Source: Eutypella sp. D-1
Taxonomy: Eukaryota; Ascomycota; Sordariomycetes; Xylariales; Diatrypaceae
Length of the DNA stretch: 64,000 bases
Direction: 5' to 3'
Assembly (NCBI GenBank): GCA_023313575.1
Contig: JAJTTP010000013.1
Span: 620,001 to 684,000, forward strand
The notes below the pieces were generated by a model that searched no databases, was not told the origin of the DNA, and saw only the letters and a program-made list of their open reading frames with translations. The stretch's first letter is position 1; each line of letters begins with the position of its first letter. This document shows positions 1 through 11,905 of this stretch, one piece after another. Both the position numbers and the translations under genes were made by a program.

Positions 1-1806
1 TCATGCACCTTCTTATCCTCTTCTAGGTTCTCTCCTGTGATGGATGCTGGGGGAACGGATTCCTTCGATGGCTTGGGGTGCTCTTCCTGTATCGTGAAAG
101 GCAACGGTACCTTTGTTGTCGCAGATGCTGTTAGGTCTGGTGTTGCTCTCTGGGCTTTGGGAGAATCCTCCGGGCTCGGCGGCTGCGAATCCCACGCCCC
201 AGGCATGGCTTGGGGCATATGTGATGACGCGGTGTTTGAGAACGCGCTCATATACATGCTCTCAGCATACTCATGACTAAACATCCGTGAGCGCTCAAGA
301 TCTTCCTCACCAAGCTGGTGTGTCGAAACTGTGCTGTTGGATAGTGGCGTGGATGGCTTTTCACTGCCATCCTGTGGCCCTTGTATCATCAATCCTCGCT
401 GGGTCATCTGAATCGCTGGCTCCGAACGAACACTGCGGTCAACCGAGGCCCAGACCTCGCCCGGCGGGTGAATGACCGACTGAGCCTGGCCAGACTGGCT
501 AAGAGCACGAGATGGGGTCACATCGTTCGGTAAGGCTTGGGGCACGAGTGCCCGCGGTGTCGACGGTGTAGATTTCTCATCGGATCCCTCGGTGTCTTCA
601 CTAGAGCTAGCTATATCATAGGGGATATCAAAAGCATCTTCGCTGTCCATCAGAGGATGATGGTCCTGCTGGAGATCGGTGGAGTCATCGAGGCCGTGCC
701 GCAGCGAGGGCATCGACATAGACGTTGGCTCTCGGGATATGGGCTGTCTACTGGTCACAACTGGCGAATCGGCAGCGAGGGAGGAGGGTATCGAAGGGGT
801 GCGCGCGAGGGTCGAGAAGACGTTGGCCTCGGAGATCAAGCTCGCCCGAATTCTATTCAAGGCAATGTGGCGCTTTCCTTCCTTATGAACTATCTTGGGC
901 GTATCCTCCTCCTGAGCCTCTTGCACCTCTGTTGTGACGCCCTCCACGTTGATATCGTCGATGCCAAGCTGAAAGGTGACGAGTTCGGATGCGGGTTCGG
1001 ATACGGATGCAGATTCGGATACGTTGGAGCTGGGTTCGACGGGAACCTTGACATCGAGCTGGAAAGTCACGCCCTTGATGGAGACCTGAGTCCGATCGAC
1101 GATGCCCTGGAGAAAGCCGGCGAGGAAGGTGGGGAGAGAGAGGGGCTGGCCGGTGCCTAAAGGGAAGTCGTCCTCGCTTCCGTCCTCGCTGCTCGCCATG
1201 GAGGCGGCTAAATCCTGACTTTGGGCCTCGAGGGCAGCCTGCAGTTCGGCTTTCTCGTTTACAGGTTGGGTGTCGAGGAAGGACTGGGCGAGATCTAACG
1301 CATGCGGTACTACTTCGTCACCCTCTTCATGATTCTGTGAATGCCTCTTCTTATGGGAGTTCTTGCGATCATCTTCGGAATCATCCTTGGTGGCCACGCT
1401 GAGCTTCACCTGGACGCCGTCGACCTCGACAATGATGGGGCTCGTATAGATAGCGGAGGGTATCGTGACGCGGAGCAGGAGGACCTTGGCTTTCTGGAGT
1501 TCGAATGACGATGGCAGGTTAAGCAGACGCTCGAGTTTCTATATTAGGAGATCGATGGTGTTAGTAGTCTTCGGTGGGGGTTTGGGGGGAGGGGGGGGGG
1601 GGCAAGACGGAATAAGAAGGAATAATACATGCCTGTAGCTTGATGCCGACGTCCTGAAAGGTGAAGACAGTATTCTTTCCCAGAGCAAAATCCAGCTTGT
1701 CCATATCCAGGGCATCAGTGTCGAGGAGCTCCAGTCGCGATAAGGCATACCGCAACAGCCGTTTTGGCATATTGGAGCTCCGGAAGGAGTTGAAGAAGGA
1801 GGCCAT
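1..1806 (-). CDS. ATG2: Autophagy protein Atg2, N-terminal part (runs off left edge)
   Basis: Atg2 is a rod-shaped lipid-transfer protein that bridges the ER and the growing phagophore with Atg9 and Atg18. Two exons are visible: 1806-1633 (58 codons) and 1538 to the window edge, giving about 570 residues of a protein usually near 2000. The N-terminus ([20 protein letters not shown]) is the conserved chorein-like start of fungal Atg2. The join across the intron reads [16 protein letters not shown], followed by [12 protein letters not shown] and IIVEVDGV, all family hallmarks. The motif [15 protein letters not shown] lies near 235-280. The frame of exon 2 is open to base 1. Intron 1 (1632-1539) starts with GC rather than GT and contains a long C run on the coding strand. 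Serine- and acid-rich linkers lie between the conserved blocks. Identity is sure; only the C-terminal part is missing. Confidence 0.93.
1539..1632 (-). other. GC-AG intron of ATG2
   Basis: The coding strand reads CTACAG/GCATGT at the donor and AATATAG/AAACTC at the acceptor. Only this join keeps phase 0 and restores the family sequence. The nearby GT four bases downstream would shift the frame. GC-AG introns are a known minority class of U2 introns. Confidence 0.7.
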
Positions 1807-2310
1807 GTTGACGGTCTGGTCTACGACAGTCTACGAATACACAGAACTCCAGATGAATGTGGGTGTGGGTGTGTGAGAGAGGAGGGGGAGAAGATAAGAA
1901 GATAATAAAAAGGTTAAGAGGTAAGAGGTAAGAGGCAAGATGTAAGAGATAGGGCTTCACACAGGGCTTCACTCGACGGAAGAAGCAGGGACGGAAGCAG
2001 GGACCGCGTGGGGAGGGAGAGGCGTGTTATCACAATACCCCAGAAGGTCGGGTGCGGGGTGGCAGTTCATCGTTGTATATACACTTTGGGCGGAGGCGGG
2101 CCGTTGATGTTGGTGAGTTTGAGTTGCATGAGACAAGAGTGTACAATTAATAGTTAGTGAGAGGGAGAAGGGGGAGGAGAGAGAAGAGAGAAAGAAAAAA
2201 GAGAGAAAGACTTGAAGAGCAAGTGAGAGATGATGAGTGAATGAAGGGAGTGGATGAGAGTAAGTGAGTGAGAGTGAATGAAAATGTGAAAGCGTGAAAG
2301 TAGGGAAAGT

Positions 2311-2340
2311 GGGAATATGGGGAATATGGGGAATATGAGG
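2311..2340. repeat. Short tandem repeat, ggggaatatg x3
   Basis: Three nearly exact copies of a 10-base unit stand directly upstream of the 20-base tandem at 2351. Confidence 0.8.
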
Positions 2341-2350
2341 ACCGGGGAAT

Positions 2351-2406
2351 ATGATAATATGATAAAGAGTATGATAATATGATAAAGAGTATGATAATAT
2401 GATAAT
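2351..2406. repeat. Tandem repeat of a 20-base unit
   Basis: The unit atgataatatgataaagagt occurs at 2351-2370 and 2371-2390 and is partly repeated to about 2406. It is AT-rich minisatellite sequence in the ATG2 upstream region. Confidence 0.85.
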
Positions 2407-4083
2407 ATAATATGAGTGGTAGTGGTGATTTGATGGAGACGACTTATTAGATGACTTGGGGATGACTTGGGGATGACTGGATAGAGGGAAACCCGTTGAA
2501 TGACTGGGGTTGGCCCGTCTACCTAAGAAGTACACACTCTATGGAGAGCTCTGGAGTACCTATTTGCCTATCTAGATACTTCCTACACTACTTTGTAGAT
2601 AGATGCTCATGAATGCGGATGGTTGGGTTGGTGTTGTTTACAAGAGGATAGATAACCAGCCCCGATCAACCAAAAGAGAAAAAAAAAAAAAAGCGAAGGG
2701 CGGCGATCCTCCTAGCTGGCTGGTGGTATCCGTAACTTGCCTGCTAACTACCTACTAGATAAGTAGTTATCCTACCAGGTAAAGTATGTAGCCTGTTTCC
2801 TGGTTTGGGTGGAGGTTCGTGTATCCATCCATCCATGGATTTGGATGGTTTTGAATGGGTTTGACTGGTCGGTGGTTAAGGTTTGTTTGTACTTGGAACA
2901 ATCTCTCCCTGTCTATCCTAAGTGCAGTAGAGTATTCGAGTCCTAGCCCTCCATACCTACGGGCAATAGATAAGTACCTAGGTATGTAAGAGTTCATGTG
3001 GTTCTTGTCACCGTCCCCGTCACTTGTCACTATAAGGTCCGGGGGTCTGGTGATGGGTTGACGTTCATCTTCCCTTATCGGTAAAGTTACTTGGTTGTAC
3101 TCCGAGGTAGGTGTTAGTTAACGGGCTGGGGAGGTGGTCCAGGAGGGTCGTTGGGTCCCTACATAATAACAAGGATTGGATGGATGGATGCCAAGATGGT
3201 ATGTGTCATGCGCCGCCAAACGCCATCCCCTGCGAAGTATAGCAAGCCTTCCCCGTGCCTTAGCGTCTTTATCGATAAGATACATACATACATACCTAGG
3301 GTACCTAAGTACATGCAGACATGCAGACATACTACCCTGGAAATGCCGCCATAAATCTGGAAGCGGCAAGTGGGGTGGGCTTTCTACGCCGTTTCAGGGG
3401 CGCTATACATCTGTACCACCTGGGTGCTGGGCCATCCATGGGATTCGGTGCCAGCCCGCATTCCAAGGTTAGCACCGGATGAGATGAGACAATTCTACTT
3501 TTACCTTTGCTAATCTTCCAAGCCCGAGAGTTAAGTACTTCGTAGATTGTTCAAGCTGGAGTCAGTACAGACAGACATTGAAACGCCCCAGAGCAGAAGG
3601 TCCCATGTACACATATATACATAGACAGGATATTCTCTAACTATACCCACTAGAAACGACGTATATATCCCCCCCTGGGCCTCTTGTCTTGATATTTTGT
3701 TCATGCACAAAGTACTATATATACAAAACCATGCCGCCGAAAGCTTAGTTACCAATGATGCATGTGAATGGTGTCTGTCTTGTCTATGCAAGTATCTATG
3801 TGTAGGAATGGCAGGCAGCTGAGCAGCGCGCCTCGGGAATCCCACGGGGTCCGGAGACGGGTTGGTAACCGTGAACTTGTCACGGCACCGACTGAACGTT
3901 AGGATGGCTAAAAGGATTCTGTTATTGCGCGAGGAGAGAAAGGAAAGGAGGAGGACCGCGCAGTAGGATCGTGACCCTAGATATATACCCGTGCTGCTGC
4001 ACGGGGCAGGATAGGTGGCGGTACGCCACCTATACGCCCTCGTACCGTGACAGAACTCTACCCCGAGCCCCACCACGATCCTC

Positions 4084-6212
4084 CTAATCCACAACAGTAA
4101 CTCCCCCCCTCATCCGACAATACGCCCTAGCAATTCTCTCAGCAACATGTTCACCGCTCCAGTACGCACCGGTGGCGGTGCCGAGGGCAACGAAGGGCGC
4201 GGTATGTTCGCCGGCAAGCCAGAGGCCGCGGTCCGGGCCGGCGCCCGCCCGCATCGCCTCCACGTCCGCGTCGCCCGCCTCCAGCCCCGTCTGGAAATTG
4301 CTGTAGCTCCCGTTGCCCGCGAGCTCGTCGCGCAGCCACCGCGTCGCCTGGCACCCGCAGGGCCGACACCCGGGATCGTCGTCCGCGTCCGAGTACCCCG
4401 GTAGGCGCGCGTAGTACGGTCGGAACCACTCGTAGAGGAACGCGTCCGTCTTCGCCTTGGCCTTGGCCTTCTCGTCACCACCCGCCTCCGCCTCCGCCTC
4501 CGCCTCTATCCGCGCCACCTCTCCCGTCAGGTACCGCGACTGGTCCCCGTACGTGTAGAACAGAAGCGTGGGATGCGACGGCGCGCCCGTCCCCGGGGAC
4601 GCCAGCTCCACCATCTCCTGGTTCCACTTGTGCGGGTTCGTCGCCGGCGCGTAGTCCGGCGCCAGCCACTGGCAGAACCCCCGCACCCTGTCCGCCTCGG
4701 ACTCCGGCCGGAGCCAGAACGCCTCCGGAAAGCTGATGTAGACCTTTTGATGCGCACGCACGTGTTAGTTTTGAGCTCGTCCCGGCCATTACTTCCCATA
4801 GTTTTTCCTTTCTCTTTCTTTTTACCCCTTTTTTGCTATCACGTAGTAGATAAACCAAAGAGGGAAAAAGAGGAGGTTTGATCTCACCTTCTCAAGACAG
4901 CCGTAGCCAATACTCTCAATAGCCTTCGTGAGCCGCGGCGGCAAGGGCGGGTCGAAGGCTTCGGGGTGCTGTTTCAGCCAGCCCAGCGGGGCCGTGAGGA
5001 CGACCTCGTCGAACTCGAAGCTCTCCCCGTCCCGGGTCGAGACCAGCAGCGGGCCGCCCTCGTCGCCCGTACTCCGGATGTTCGTGACGACCGTCTCATA
5101 CTTGATGAGCGCGCCCTCCCGCGCCGGCCTCGCTATGTGCTCCAGGATCTTCTTGTACGTCCCGCCACAGAATAGGTTCTCTGTAGTAAAGACCCCTATC
5201 GATCAGCCCAAGCGCCCGGAGGAGAGGGGGGGGGGGGGAGGTGGTGGTAGTGATGGTAGTGGTGATGGGTGGGTGGGGATATGTGTGCGTAGTTAGAAAG
5301 ACCAAGAGACTTCGAACCCACCGCCCTCTATGCACTCCTCGAGCCAGAAGTACTTGAGACTCTGCTTGAAGACGTGGCTGCCGACGAACGCGCCCCAGGA
5401 CTCGACGATCTTGAACACGACGTCGCGGTCGCGCTGGAAGCCGGGTTTCGAGTCCGGTATCCGCTTCACGACCTCCTTCTGGAAGAAGTCCCACAGGCTC
5501 TCGCGCGCGTCGATCGTGGCGCAGTGGTCATTGCTGTGGTGGAACGCCGCCTCGACGATCTCCCACATCGTGGTCGAGTACGCCTCCGCCTGCGCCCGCG
5601 GCAGCAGCCGCCCCGCCTCGTCCAGCATCGACATGCCGATGTCCCCCGTGCTGAACGCGGTCCCCGTCTCCTTGGCCAGGTCGAGGATCGGGTTGTTGGT
5701 GGTGCCGTGGATCCAGTTCGGACCCGCGTCTACCACGTGTCCAGGCGGCAGCGTCACCTGGTGGACCCGCCCGCCCAGCCTAGAGCGGCCCTCTATTAGA
5801 GTCACCTGAAACCCATGCTGGAGAAGGACATCTGCACATCTCAGACCCGCCAGCCCAGCGCCGATAACACCAATATGCGGTTTCCTGTTCAGGGTCTCTG
5901 CCCTGCGCTATGAGGTGTGAGTAACGCTTGTGTGATTTGTGACCATATCTGATCCTGAAATAGTCGTCCTGTAGAAGGAGGCAAGATACCTCTCCCTCAA
6001 CCGCCAGTAGTTGCCTTCCAATATGCGCGCCTTTGTTCCAGAATACAACTTACCTTGCCAATCCTCTCGACCAACGTCGCCGGCTGCTCGCCCATCTCCT
6101 CTTCGTAGCTTCTAGCCAGGCTGCTCTCCAGACGACAGGTCGTCAAGTCTTTCCAAATGCGAGACGTAGCCCGCCGAGAGGAACTAGTGAAGGAGAGAGA
6201 ATGAGCATCCAT
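4084..6212 (-). CDS. FAD-dependent polyamine/flavin amine oxidase
   Basis: A flavoenzyme of the monoamine/polyamine oxidase family, expected to oxidise a secondary or primary amine with FAD and release H2O2. There are four exons: 6212-6054, 5907-5322, 5180-4888 and 4743-4084, with introns of 146, 141 and 144 bp. The product is 565 residues. The Rossmann FAD motif GAGLAG is at residues 69-74, ending in the ribose-binding Glu92 (VTLIEGR). GGRV and DAGPNWIHGT follow. The C-terminal FAD motif LAGEHTAPF lies near 522-530. The joins read VERIGK-RRAETLNRKPHIG, CIEG-ENLFCGGTYKK and CLEK-VYISFPEAFW, all in frame. The start at 6212 gives MDAHSLSF; a longer in-frame start at 6377 is possible. Exon 4 carries an Ala/Glu then Lys/Ala repeat coded by 4442-4510. 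The substrate cannot be told from the sequence. The gene is transcribed away from the acyl-CoA dehydrogenase, 2.9 kb off. Confidence 0.9.
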
Positions 6213-9154
6213 TACACGATGATAGCTATCTTTTACGATGAAGAAAAGGGCCTGCCAAGATATTGCCAAGGGATGAGGTGCACGATGTTGCGTATTTTGT
6301 AGTATCAAAAGAAGCACACTGCGAGTAAGGTTCGAGATATCTTGAGTAGATAGATAAGGTACTCCTAAACGTGACAAAGAGAGAAGGGGAAAAAAAGAAC
6401 ACCTAACAATTTCTATAAATATGCCAAAGGGGTAGCCAGTTCTTATTACATGGTGAGTTGAGAAAAAGGTGTCCTCCTATCGGTGATAGGAGGACGCATT
6501 GGACGGTTGGTGCCACGAAGGTTGCCCTTGCGAGTTACCCTTGACCGGAACCATATATTGGAATGACACGCTACGCCGTGCTAAATCGTGATTGGTTCGG
6601 CGCCTTTTTAAGGAGCAAGAGATCTTGGGAGCAAGAGAAGGGAACTCAGAGAGGGTCGCGAAGAATGCCAGCTCTAAGGACCCAGAATCGGTCCCCATCA
6701 ACTAAGAAAATTTCCCCCGGACACAACAACAACAACAACAACAACACGACTTACCGTTTCAAAAGTGAGCTCAGCGCAATGTCTGATAATAAGCATAGCA
6801 TGCCGCCATCAGCAAGACTCCCCGTGTACGCCGCTTGCCCCACCGAGTGGGTTGTGTTGTTTGCTTGCTTTCTTCCGAGCTGAAAAAAAAAGAGAGAGAG
6901 AGAGATGCGCGAAATTGTGACGATGCGAAATGACAACTGCCAAGTTCGGTCTTATCAAGGTGAGAGGGATAGAGAAAGCCCACATGGATGCATGGAGGAC
7001 AAGTTTTATACATAAGTAGTTAATAGTTACACACCGTAAGCACTTAGCGTACGCGGTAGTAGAGCCTCCGGCTATCGCCGAGCCGGATACCACCCCAACT
7101 AATCTACAATCCAGACCGTGTGACACGACACGTACCCGTACGTACGTAGATTGAAGCTGTCTACGGATGACGAAGAAGAATATCCGTGCAACGCGATCAC
7201 AACGGTGGCGACTTACGGAAGCTATCATACGATTTCGGGGCGCCGGAAAGGAAAAAAACTGTAATTGCAACAAACAATTCAACACGGAAAATTATGCCGC
7301 TAAACCCCGCTTGCGTGCGGGAACTCAGGGTACCGCGGAGCACCGTCGTTGCGTCCCGCGGACGTCCAAAGCCCTTTGCCGTATGGGCTCTCCGGGTGGT
7401 GAAGGCGATCGGGCCGGTGGCGTTATCGGGCTGCTCCGCCCTAAAGTTGCTTGTGCAGGCAGGCTCCGAAGAGCGAAACTGCTACCGATAGGTCGGTTGT
7501 GGGGCCAGCTTCCAAATGGATGCACATGGTTGATCCTCTCTCTTTTCTTCCCAGTCCTTCTCCTTGGCTTTTATCATGGTCATGCTACTGCCGTCGAAGA
7601 AACAAGATGTTAAGAGGTGAAGGTAAGTGCAGAAACAAACTATGTCTGAAAGGACGACGACATCTGGAATAACTCATATGTTGCCCTGCTCTCCAGGCTG
7701 CCCGGAAGGATGGATCTCGAACTTGGAAGTTCAAGCTGTATTAAGGAAAAGAAAAACATAGGATAACAAGAGCAGTTGAAATACTACATATAGATAAATA
7801 TAAGACGATTTGTCATTTCTGTTCATCTGTAGACTTACTTGGATACATACATGTATAATGAAATACCCCTGGTTGGGTGCAATTAAGAGAACCGGGCCGA
7901 GCCATATTGCCTGCTTACTCCACTACGGAGACACTAATAACAGCCTCCGGCTTGGATGCATACCTACCTACATACTCCAACTCTTGTCAGTAATGAATCT
8001 GTCGTGGAAAACACGTCCAGTTATAAAGCACGATCATGGCTGACCGGAAATCCCTTGGAATCAGGAATGCGTATTATGTTATTAAAAGGAAGCAGGAAAC
8101 GTCTAGAATATATCAACTGAAAATATGATAACGGAGCTTACTGGACACATTGGAATGGTTCTTCCCGTAGGTACTTAGTAGGTAGATTATTACTTCCGAA
8201 TTTAAAGGTCTATTCGGGTATGTACCTACTTATAACTCGCGAGTTCTTATCCCCCCAATGCGAAAAATATAGACATAACTTACAGGGATTTACAGTGTCC
8301 TATTCTTACCTAGGTCTGCTCACTTCCTATTCTTCTCACGATCACATGTCACTTAAGGTGCCTTACGTACTCGTAATCACTTAAGCTTATTTTAGGGCGA
8401 GAACCGCTTTGTGTACTTCACACTTAGCGCATGTATAGATTAGCATGCCTACGAAGTTATACCGTATATGTATATATATCCATGGTACTTGGAAATAAAA
8501 TAAGAACAAACGTTCTCGCCCGTCTATATCCATTAAACAGCCCGCCGTAACCTGAGAGCAAAGTAATACGGGGGCCAGCTATAACAAAGCTTAACCAGTA
8601 CCAGGCATTATGCCGCGGTACAGGGTAGCGGCTTCATAAAATCCGGGGAACAAAGCGAGACTTACAGGGGGCCGGGGTGGGGTGGGCCGGACTAGCAATG
8701 CGACTCACCTGGACACCTGAACCAATCATGATGTCCCTAAAACAAACCTATGCCGCATTAGCAACCCTCCTAAGAACCCTCCAAAGAGTCCTAAGGAACG
8801 GACGAGCCGAGGCATGTCTCGTTTTGGGAAGCTGGAAGAGAGGGAGAGAGAGGCTGCTTCCAAGGCGGTCGTACGGCCTTGACGACGATGATTCAAGACA
8901 CCTTTTCCCATACAATTCTAACCACCTCCCGAACCGTGTGAACCGGCTTCCTCTTTGACTTTCTATCTTTCTACCAACCATTCACTCACCTTACTGGACT
9001 ATTCACATCCGGATCACGATCACTTAGAAAGCACTTACAAACCCATCCTGTTCTTGCCTGTCTCTTCTGCCCCTGCCGCTTCCTCCGCCACTTCCTCCGC
9101 CTCCATCGCCGCCGTCACTGTTACCCCGTCGCCCCCTTCCCCCCTCCCCCCAAA
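6213..9154. other. Intergenic, divergent promoter region
   Basis: No gene is supported between the two divergent starts. Open frames of up to 158 codons (for example 6809-7285 minus and 7167-7613 plus) have no recognisable family features and overlap each other. A (CAA)n microsatellite lies at 6723-6746. Just before the dehydrogenase start the strand is C/T-rich with the context caaaATG, typical of fungal leaders. Confidence 0.55.
6723..6746 (+). repeat. (CAA)n microsatellite
   Basis: About eight CAA/ACA trinucleotides in a row in intergenic DNA. Confidence 0.9.
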
Positions 9155-10788
9155 ATGTCCGAGACCTTCACCCGCGCCGAGGTGGCCAAGCACAACACCG
9201 AGGATTCGCTATGGTTCATCGTCGATAGCAAAGTCTACGACGCCACGGACTTCGTGGACGCGCATCCGGGCGGGGAGTCGGTACTACGACAAGTCGCGGG
9301 CCAGGACGCCACGGTCGCCTTCTACAACCTGCACCGGCACGAGGTGCTGACCAAGTACGCCGACCTGTGCGTCGGCACCGTCGAGGGCGAGTCCCCGCAA
9401 GTCTTCACCCCGAAGCCGGGCGACCTGAGCCCCGTTCCCTACGCCGAGCCCCTGTGGCTGTCGCCCGCGTACAAGTCCCCGCCCTACTACAACGACAGCC
9501 ACCGACGTTTACAAAAGGCCGTGCGCGTGTTCACCGAGACGGTCGTCGCGCCCGAGGCCGAGGCCCGCGAGCGCGACGGCAAGTACATCAGCCAGAGCGT
9601 CGTGGACCAGATGGCCGAGAAGGGGATCCTGCACATGCGCATGGGGCCCGGCAAGCACCTGCACGGGGTGAACCTTTTGGACGGCGCCGTGCGCGGCGAC
9701 GAGTTCGACTACTTCCACGACCTGATCATGGCGCAGGAGGGCGTGCGCGTCAACGCCCGCGGGTTCCAGGACGGCAGCCTCGCCGGCATGGTCATCGGCC
9801 TGCCCTGCATCATGAACTACATGCGCGACGCCCCGCGCCGGCAGGCCATCATGGACGAGGTCCTCGGCGGCAAGAAGTACATGTGTCTGGCCATCACCGA
9901 GGCCTTCGCCGGGTCCGACGTCGCCGGCCTGCGCACCACCGCCACCAAGACCCCCGACGGCAAGTACTACGTCGTCAACGGCACTAAGAAGTGGATCACC
10001 AACGGCGTCTTCAGCGACTACTTCGTGACCGGTGTGCGCACCGAGAAGGGCTTAAGCGTGCTGCTCATCGAACGCGGCGAGGGCGTCGAGACCAAGCCCA
10101 TCAAGACCTCTTACTCCCCCGCCGCCGGCACCGCCTACGTCACCTTCGACAACGTCAAGGTCCCCGTCGAGAACCTGCTCGGCCAGGAGAACAAGGGCAT
10201 CTACGTCATCCTCAGCAACTTCAACCACGAGCGCTGGACCATGGCCTGCGCCTCCATCTCCCAGAGCCGCCTCGTCGTCGAGGAGTGTCTGAAGTGGGCG
10301 CACCAGCGCCAGGTCTTCGGCAAGCGCCTGATAGACCAGCCAGTCATCCGCCAAAAGTGCGTTCACATCTTTTAGTTTCCTATCCTGCCCCTCTTTTTCC
10401 TATCCAAGTATCTAACGACTAACTCCACAACGCACGAAAAACCAAAAACAGGCTCGCCAAGATGATCGCGCTAGTAGAAGCGAACCAGTCCTGGCTAGAG
10501 ACAATCACGTACCAGATGTGCAACATGGCGTACGCGGAGCAGGCGAAGCACCTAGGGGGACCCGTGGGCCTGCTGAAGATGAGCATCACGCGCGCGGCGC
10601 ACGAGATCGCCGACGAGGCCGTCCAGATCTTCGGCGGCCGCGGCCTCACTCAGACCGGCATGGGCCGCGTCGTCGAGATGTTCCACCGCACCTACAAGTT
10701 CGACGCCATTCTCGGCGGCGCCGAAGAGGTCCTCGCCGACCTTGGCGTCCGACAGGCCATGGCCAGGTTCCCTAACGCGAAGCTGTGA
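9155..10788 (+). CDS. Cytochrome b5 / acyl-CoA dehydrogenase fusion
   Basis: Two domains in one 512-residue protein. Exons are 9155-10356 and 10452-10788, with a 95 bp GT-AG intron whose join reads VIRQK-LAKMIA. Residues 1-80 are a cytochrome b5-like heme domain with HPGG at 37-40 (axial His37) and a second His at 60 or 62 (LHRHEVL). From about residue 115 it is an acyl-CoA dehydrogenase. AITEAFAGSDVAG at 246-258 fits the first family signature. QIFGGRGLTQTGMGRVVEM is the second signature region, with Thr where an acidic residue is usual. DAILGGAEEV near 485-494 places a Glu where the catalytic base lies. The family oxidises an acyl-CoA with FAD; the heme domain may pass on the electrons, which is inference. 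No targeting peptide or C-terminal peroxisomal signal is evident (the protein ends NAKL). Codons are strongly G/C-ending. Confidence 0.92.
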
Positions 10789-11905
10789 GCGAGGTAGTGC
10801 AGGCTGCTAACAAATAGGCAAGGATAGCCTTATCCATATATACGGCGTAGGAAGCCGACCTCGAAAACATAGTAACAGCCAGTCCGTCCCGGAGAAAAGG
10901 CTAAGAAAGGAAAGGCCATGGCTAGGCCTACCGTGGTGTATCACGCCATCTCGAATTATCACATTAAGGGATCTTGTCATTTCATAGGAGTTATGAAGAA
11001 AGCCTGGGGCAATTGGGGTGCGGGGCAAATGATTTTGGCCTGCGTAGTTACACTTTGTACATATATATATACTGTGGAAATAGGATCAAAGCAAGTGAGA
11101 AGAAGTAGGAGATTAACTTAAAAAAGAGCTCACCTAGACTACAGCAGGCCCTCAAGAAGAACGAAGTCGGCTGCTATACTCAGGATAAAATAACGTGCCT
11201 GTTTATCTGTCTATTTACTGCTTTAAAGCCTTATCAACAACAACTAGAAAAGTATACACAAATCTCCTGCTAACACAGCTGCCCTGACCCCACAACAGGG
11301 GAGCGAATAGAGCTACTTCGGGCCTTCTCCCCCAAGACAATAATATATCTAAAGTACAGCTCAAGTTCAGCTGCCGGGCCAAAAGAAAAAGGAAAAGATG
11401 TTAATCAACGTAGGTGTCCTAGCCATATAAGGTCCTCCAGAAAATAAACGATGTCGAACTTCCAAAAAACATGTACGAACCACACCGCCAAAATAAACGC
11501 CTGCTTTCCGTGCTTAATCCTAAATACTCGTCTGTGAACCAGAGAAGGGCAAGAGGGGTGGGGTAAGGGGAAGCCACAGCCTCCAGGCAACAAATTATGC
11601 TGTACGCAAGTCTACTCCCTTCCCACGCGAAATCAGCACCCCTCCCTTCCAAAAGAAAAAGAGGGGGGAAAAGAGGGGGAAAAAGTAAGAAGCAGAATAC
11701 ACTCCTGGATTTGTCCAAGTAAAAAAGAAAGAGTAAGGGGAGAATAGTCTCCGGAAGACGTCCACACACCAACAGTCCTAACCGAATCGACAAGTGAATG
11801 AATATAAATCCCAGGCAGTTACAAATAAGCAACAGCCTAAACAGAGAGATAGGCTTCTTTTTTCTAACCGTTGAACTTCATCTCCTCTCCCGTAAGTTGA
11901 ATCAT
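10789..11905. other. Intergenic between convergent genes
   Basis: 3' flanks of the dehydrogenase and of the ATR1-like gene. No further gene was seen; the frame at 11419-11832 (minus) is a low-complexity read of A/G-rich DNA. Confidence 0.5.

Larger units (their letters stand above)
1807..4083. other. Intergenic: ATG2 promoter/leader and amine oxidase 3' side
   Basis: No gene is supported here. From 1870 to about 2300 the plus strand is strongly purine-rich, so the ATG2 leader strand is pyrimidine-rich, with short reiterations of aagaggt. Tandem repeats follow at 2311-2340 and 2351-2406. The long open frame on the minus strand at 1969-2535 is S/H/Y/P-rich and simply reflects this repeat content. 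A polyA run lies near 2683, and several TACCTA/TAGGTA stretches occur near 2970-3310. Confidence 0.6.

Noticed and set aside
537..1160. 207-codon plus-strand frame in the ATG2 region
   Set aside because: It is the antisense shadow of ATG2 exon 2, whose frame is conserved and open throughout.
1969..2535. 188-codon open frame on the minus strand
   Set aside because: Its Ser/His/Tyr/Pro-rich product is the direct reading of tandem repeats and pyrimidine-rich DNA, with no conserved motif.
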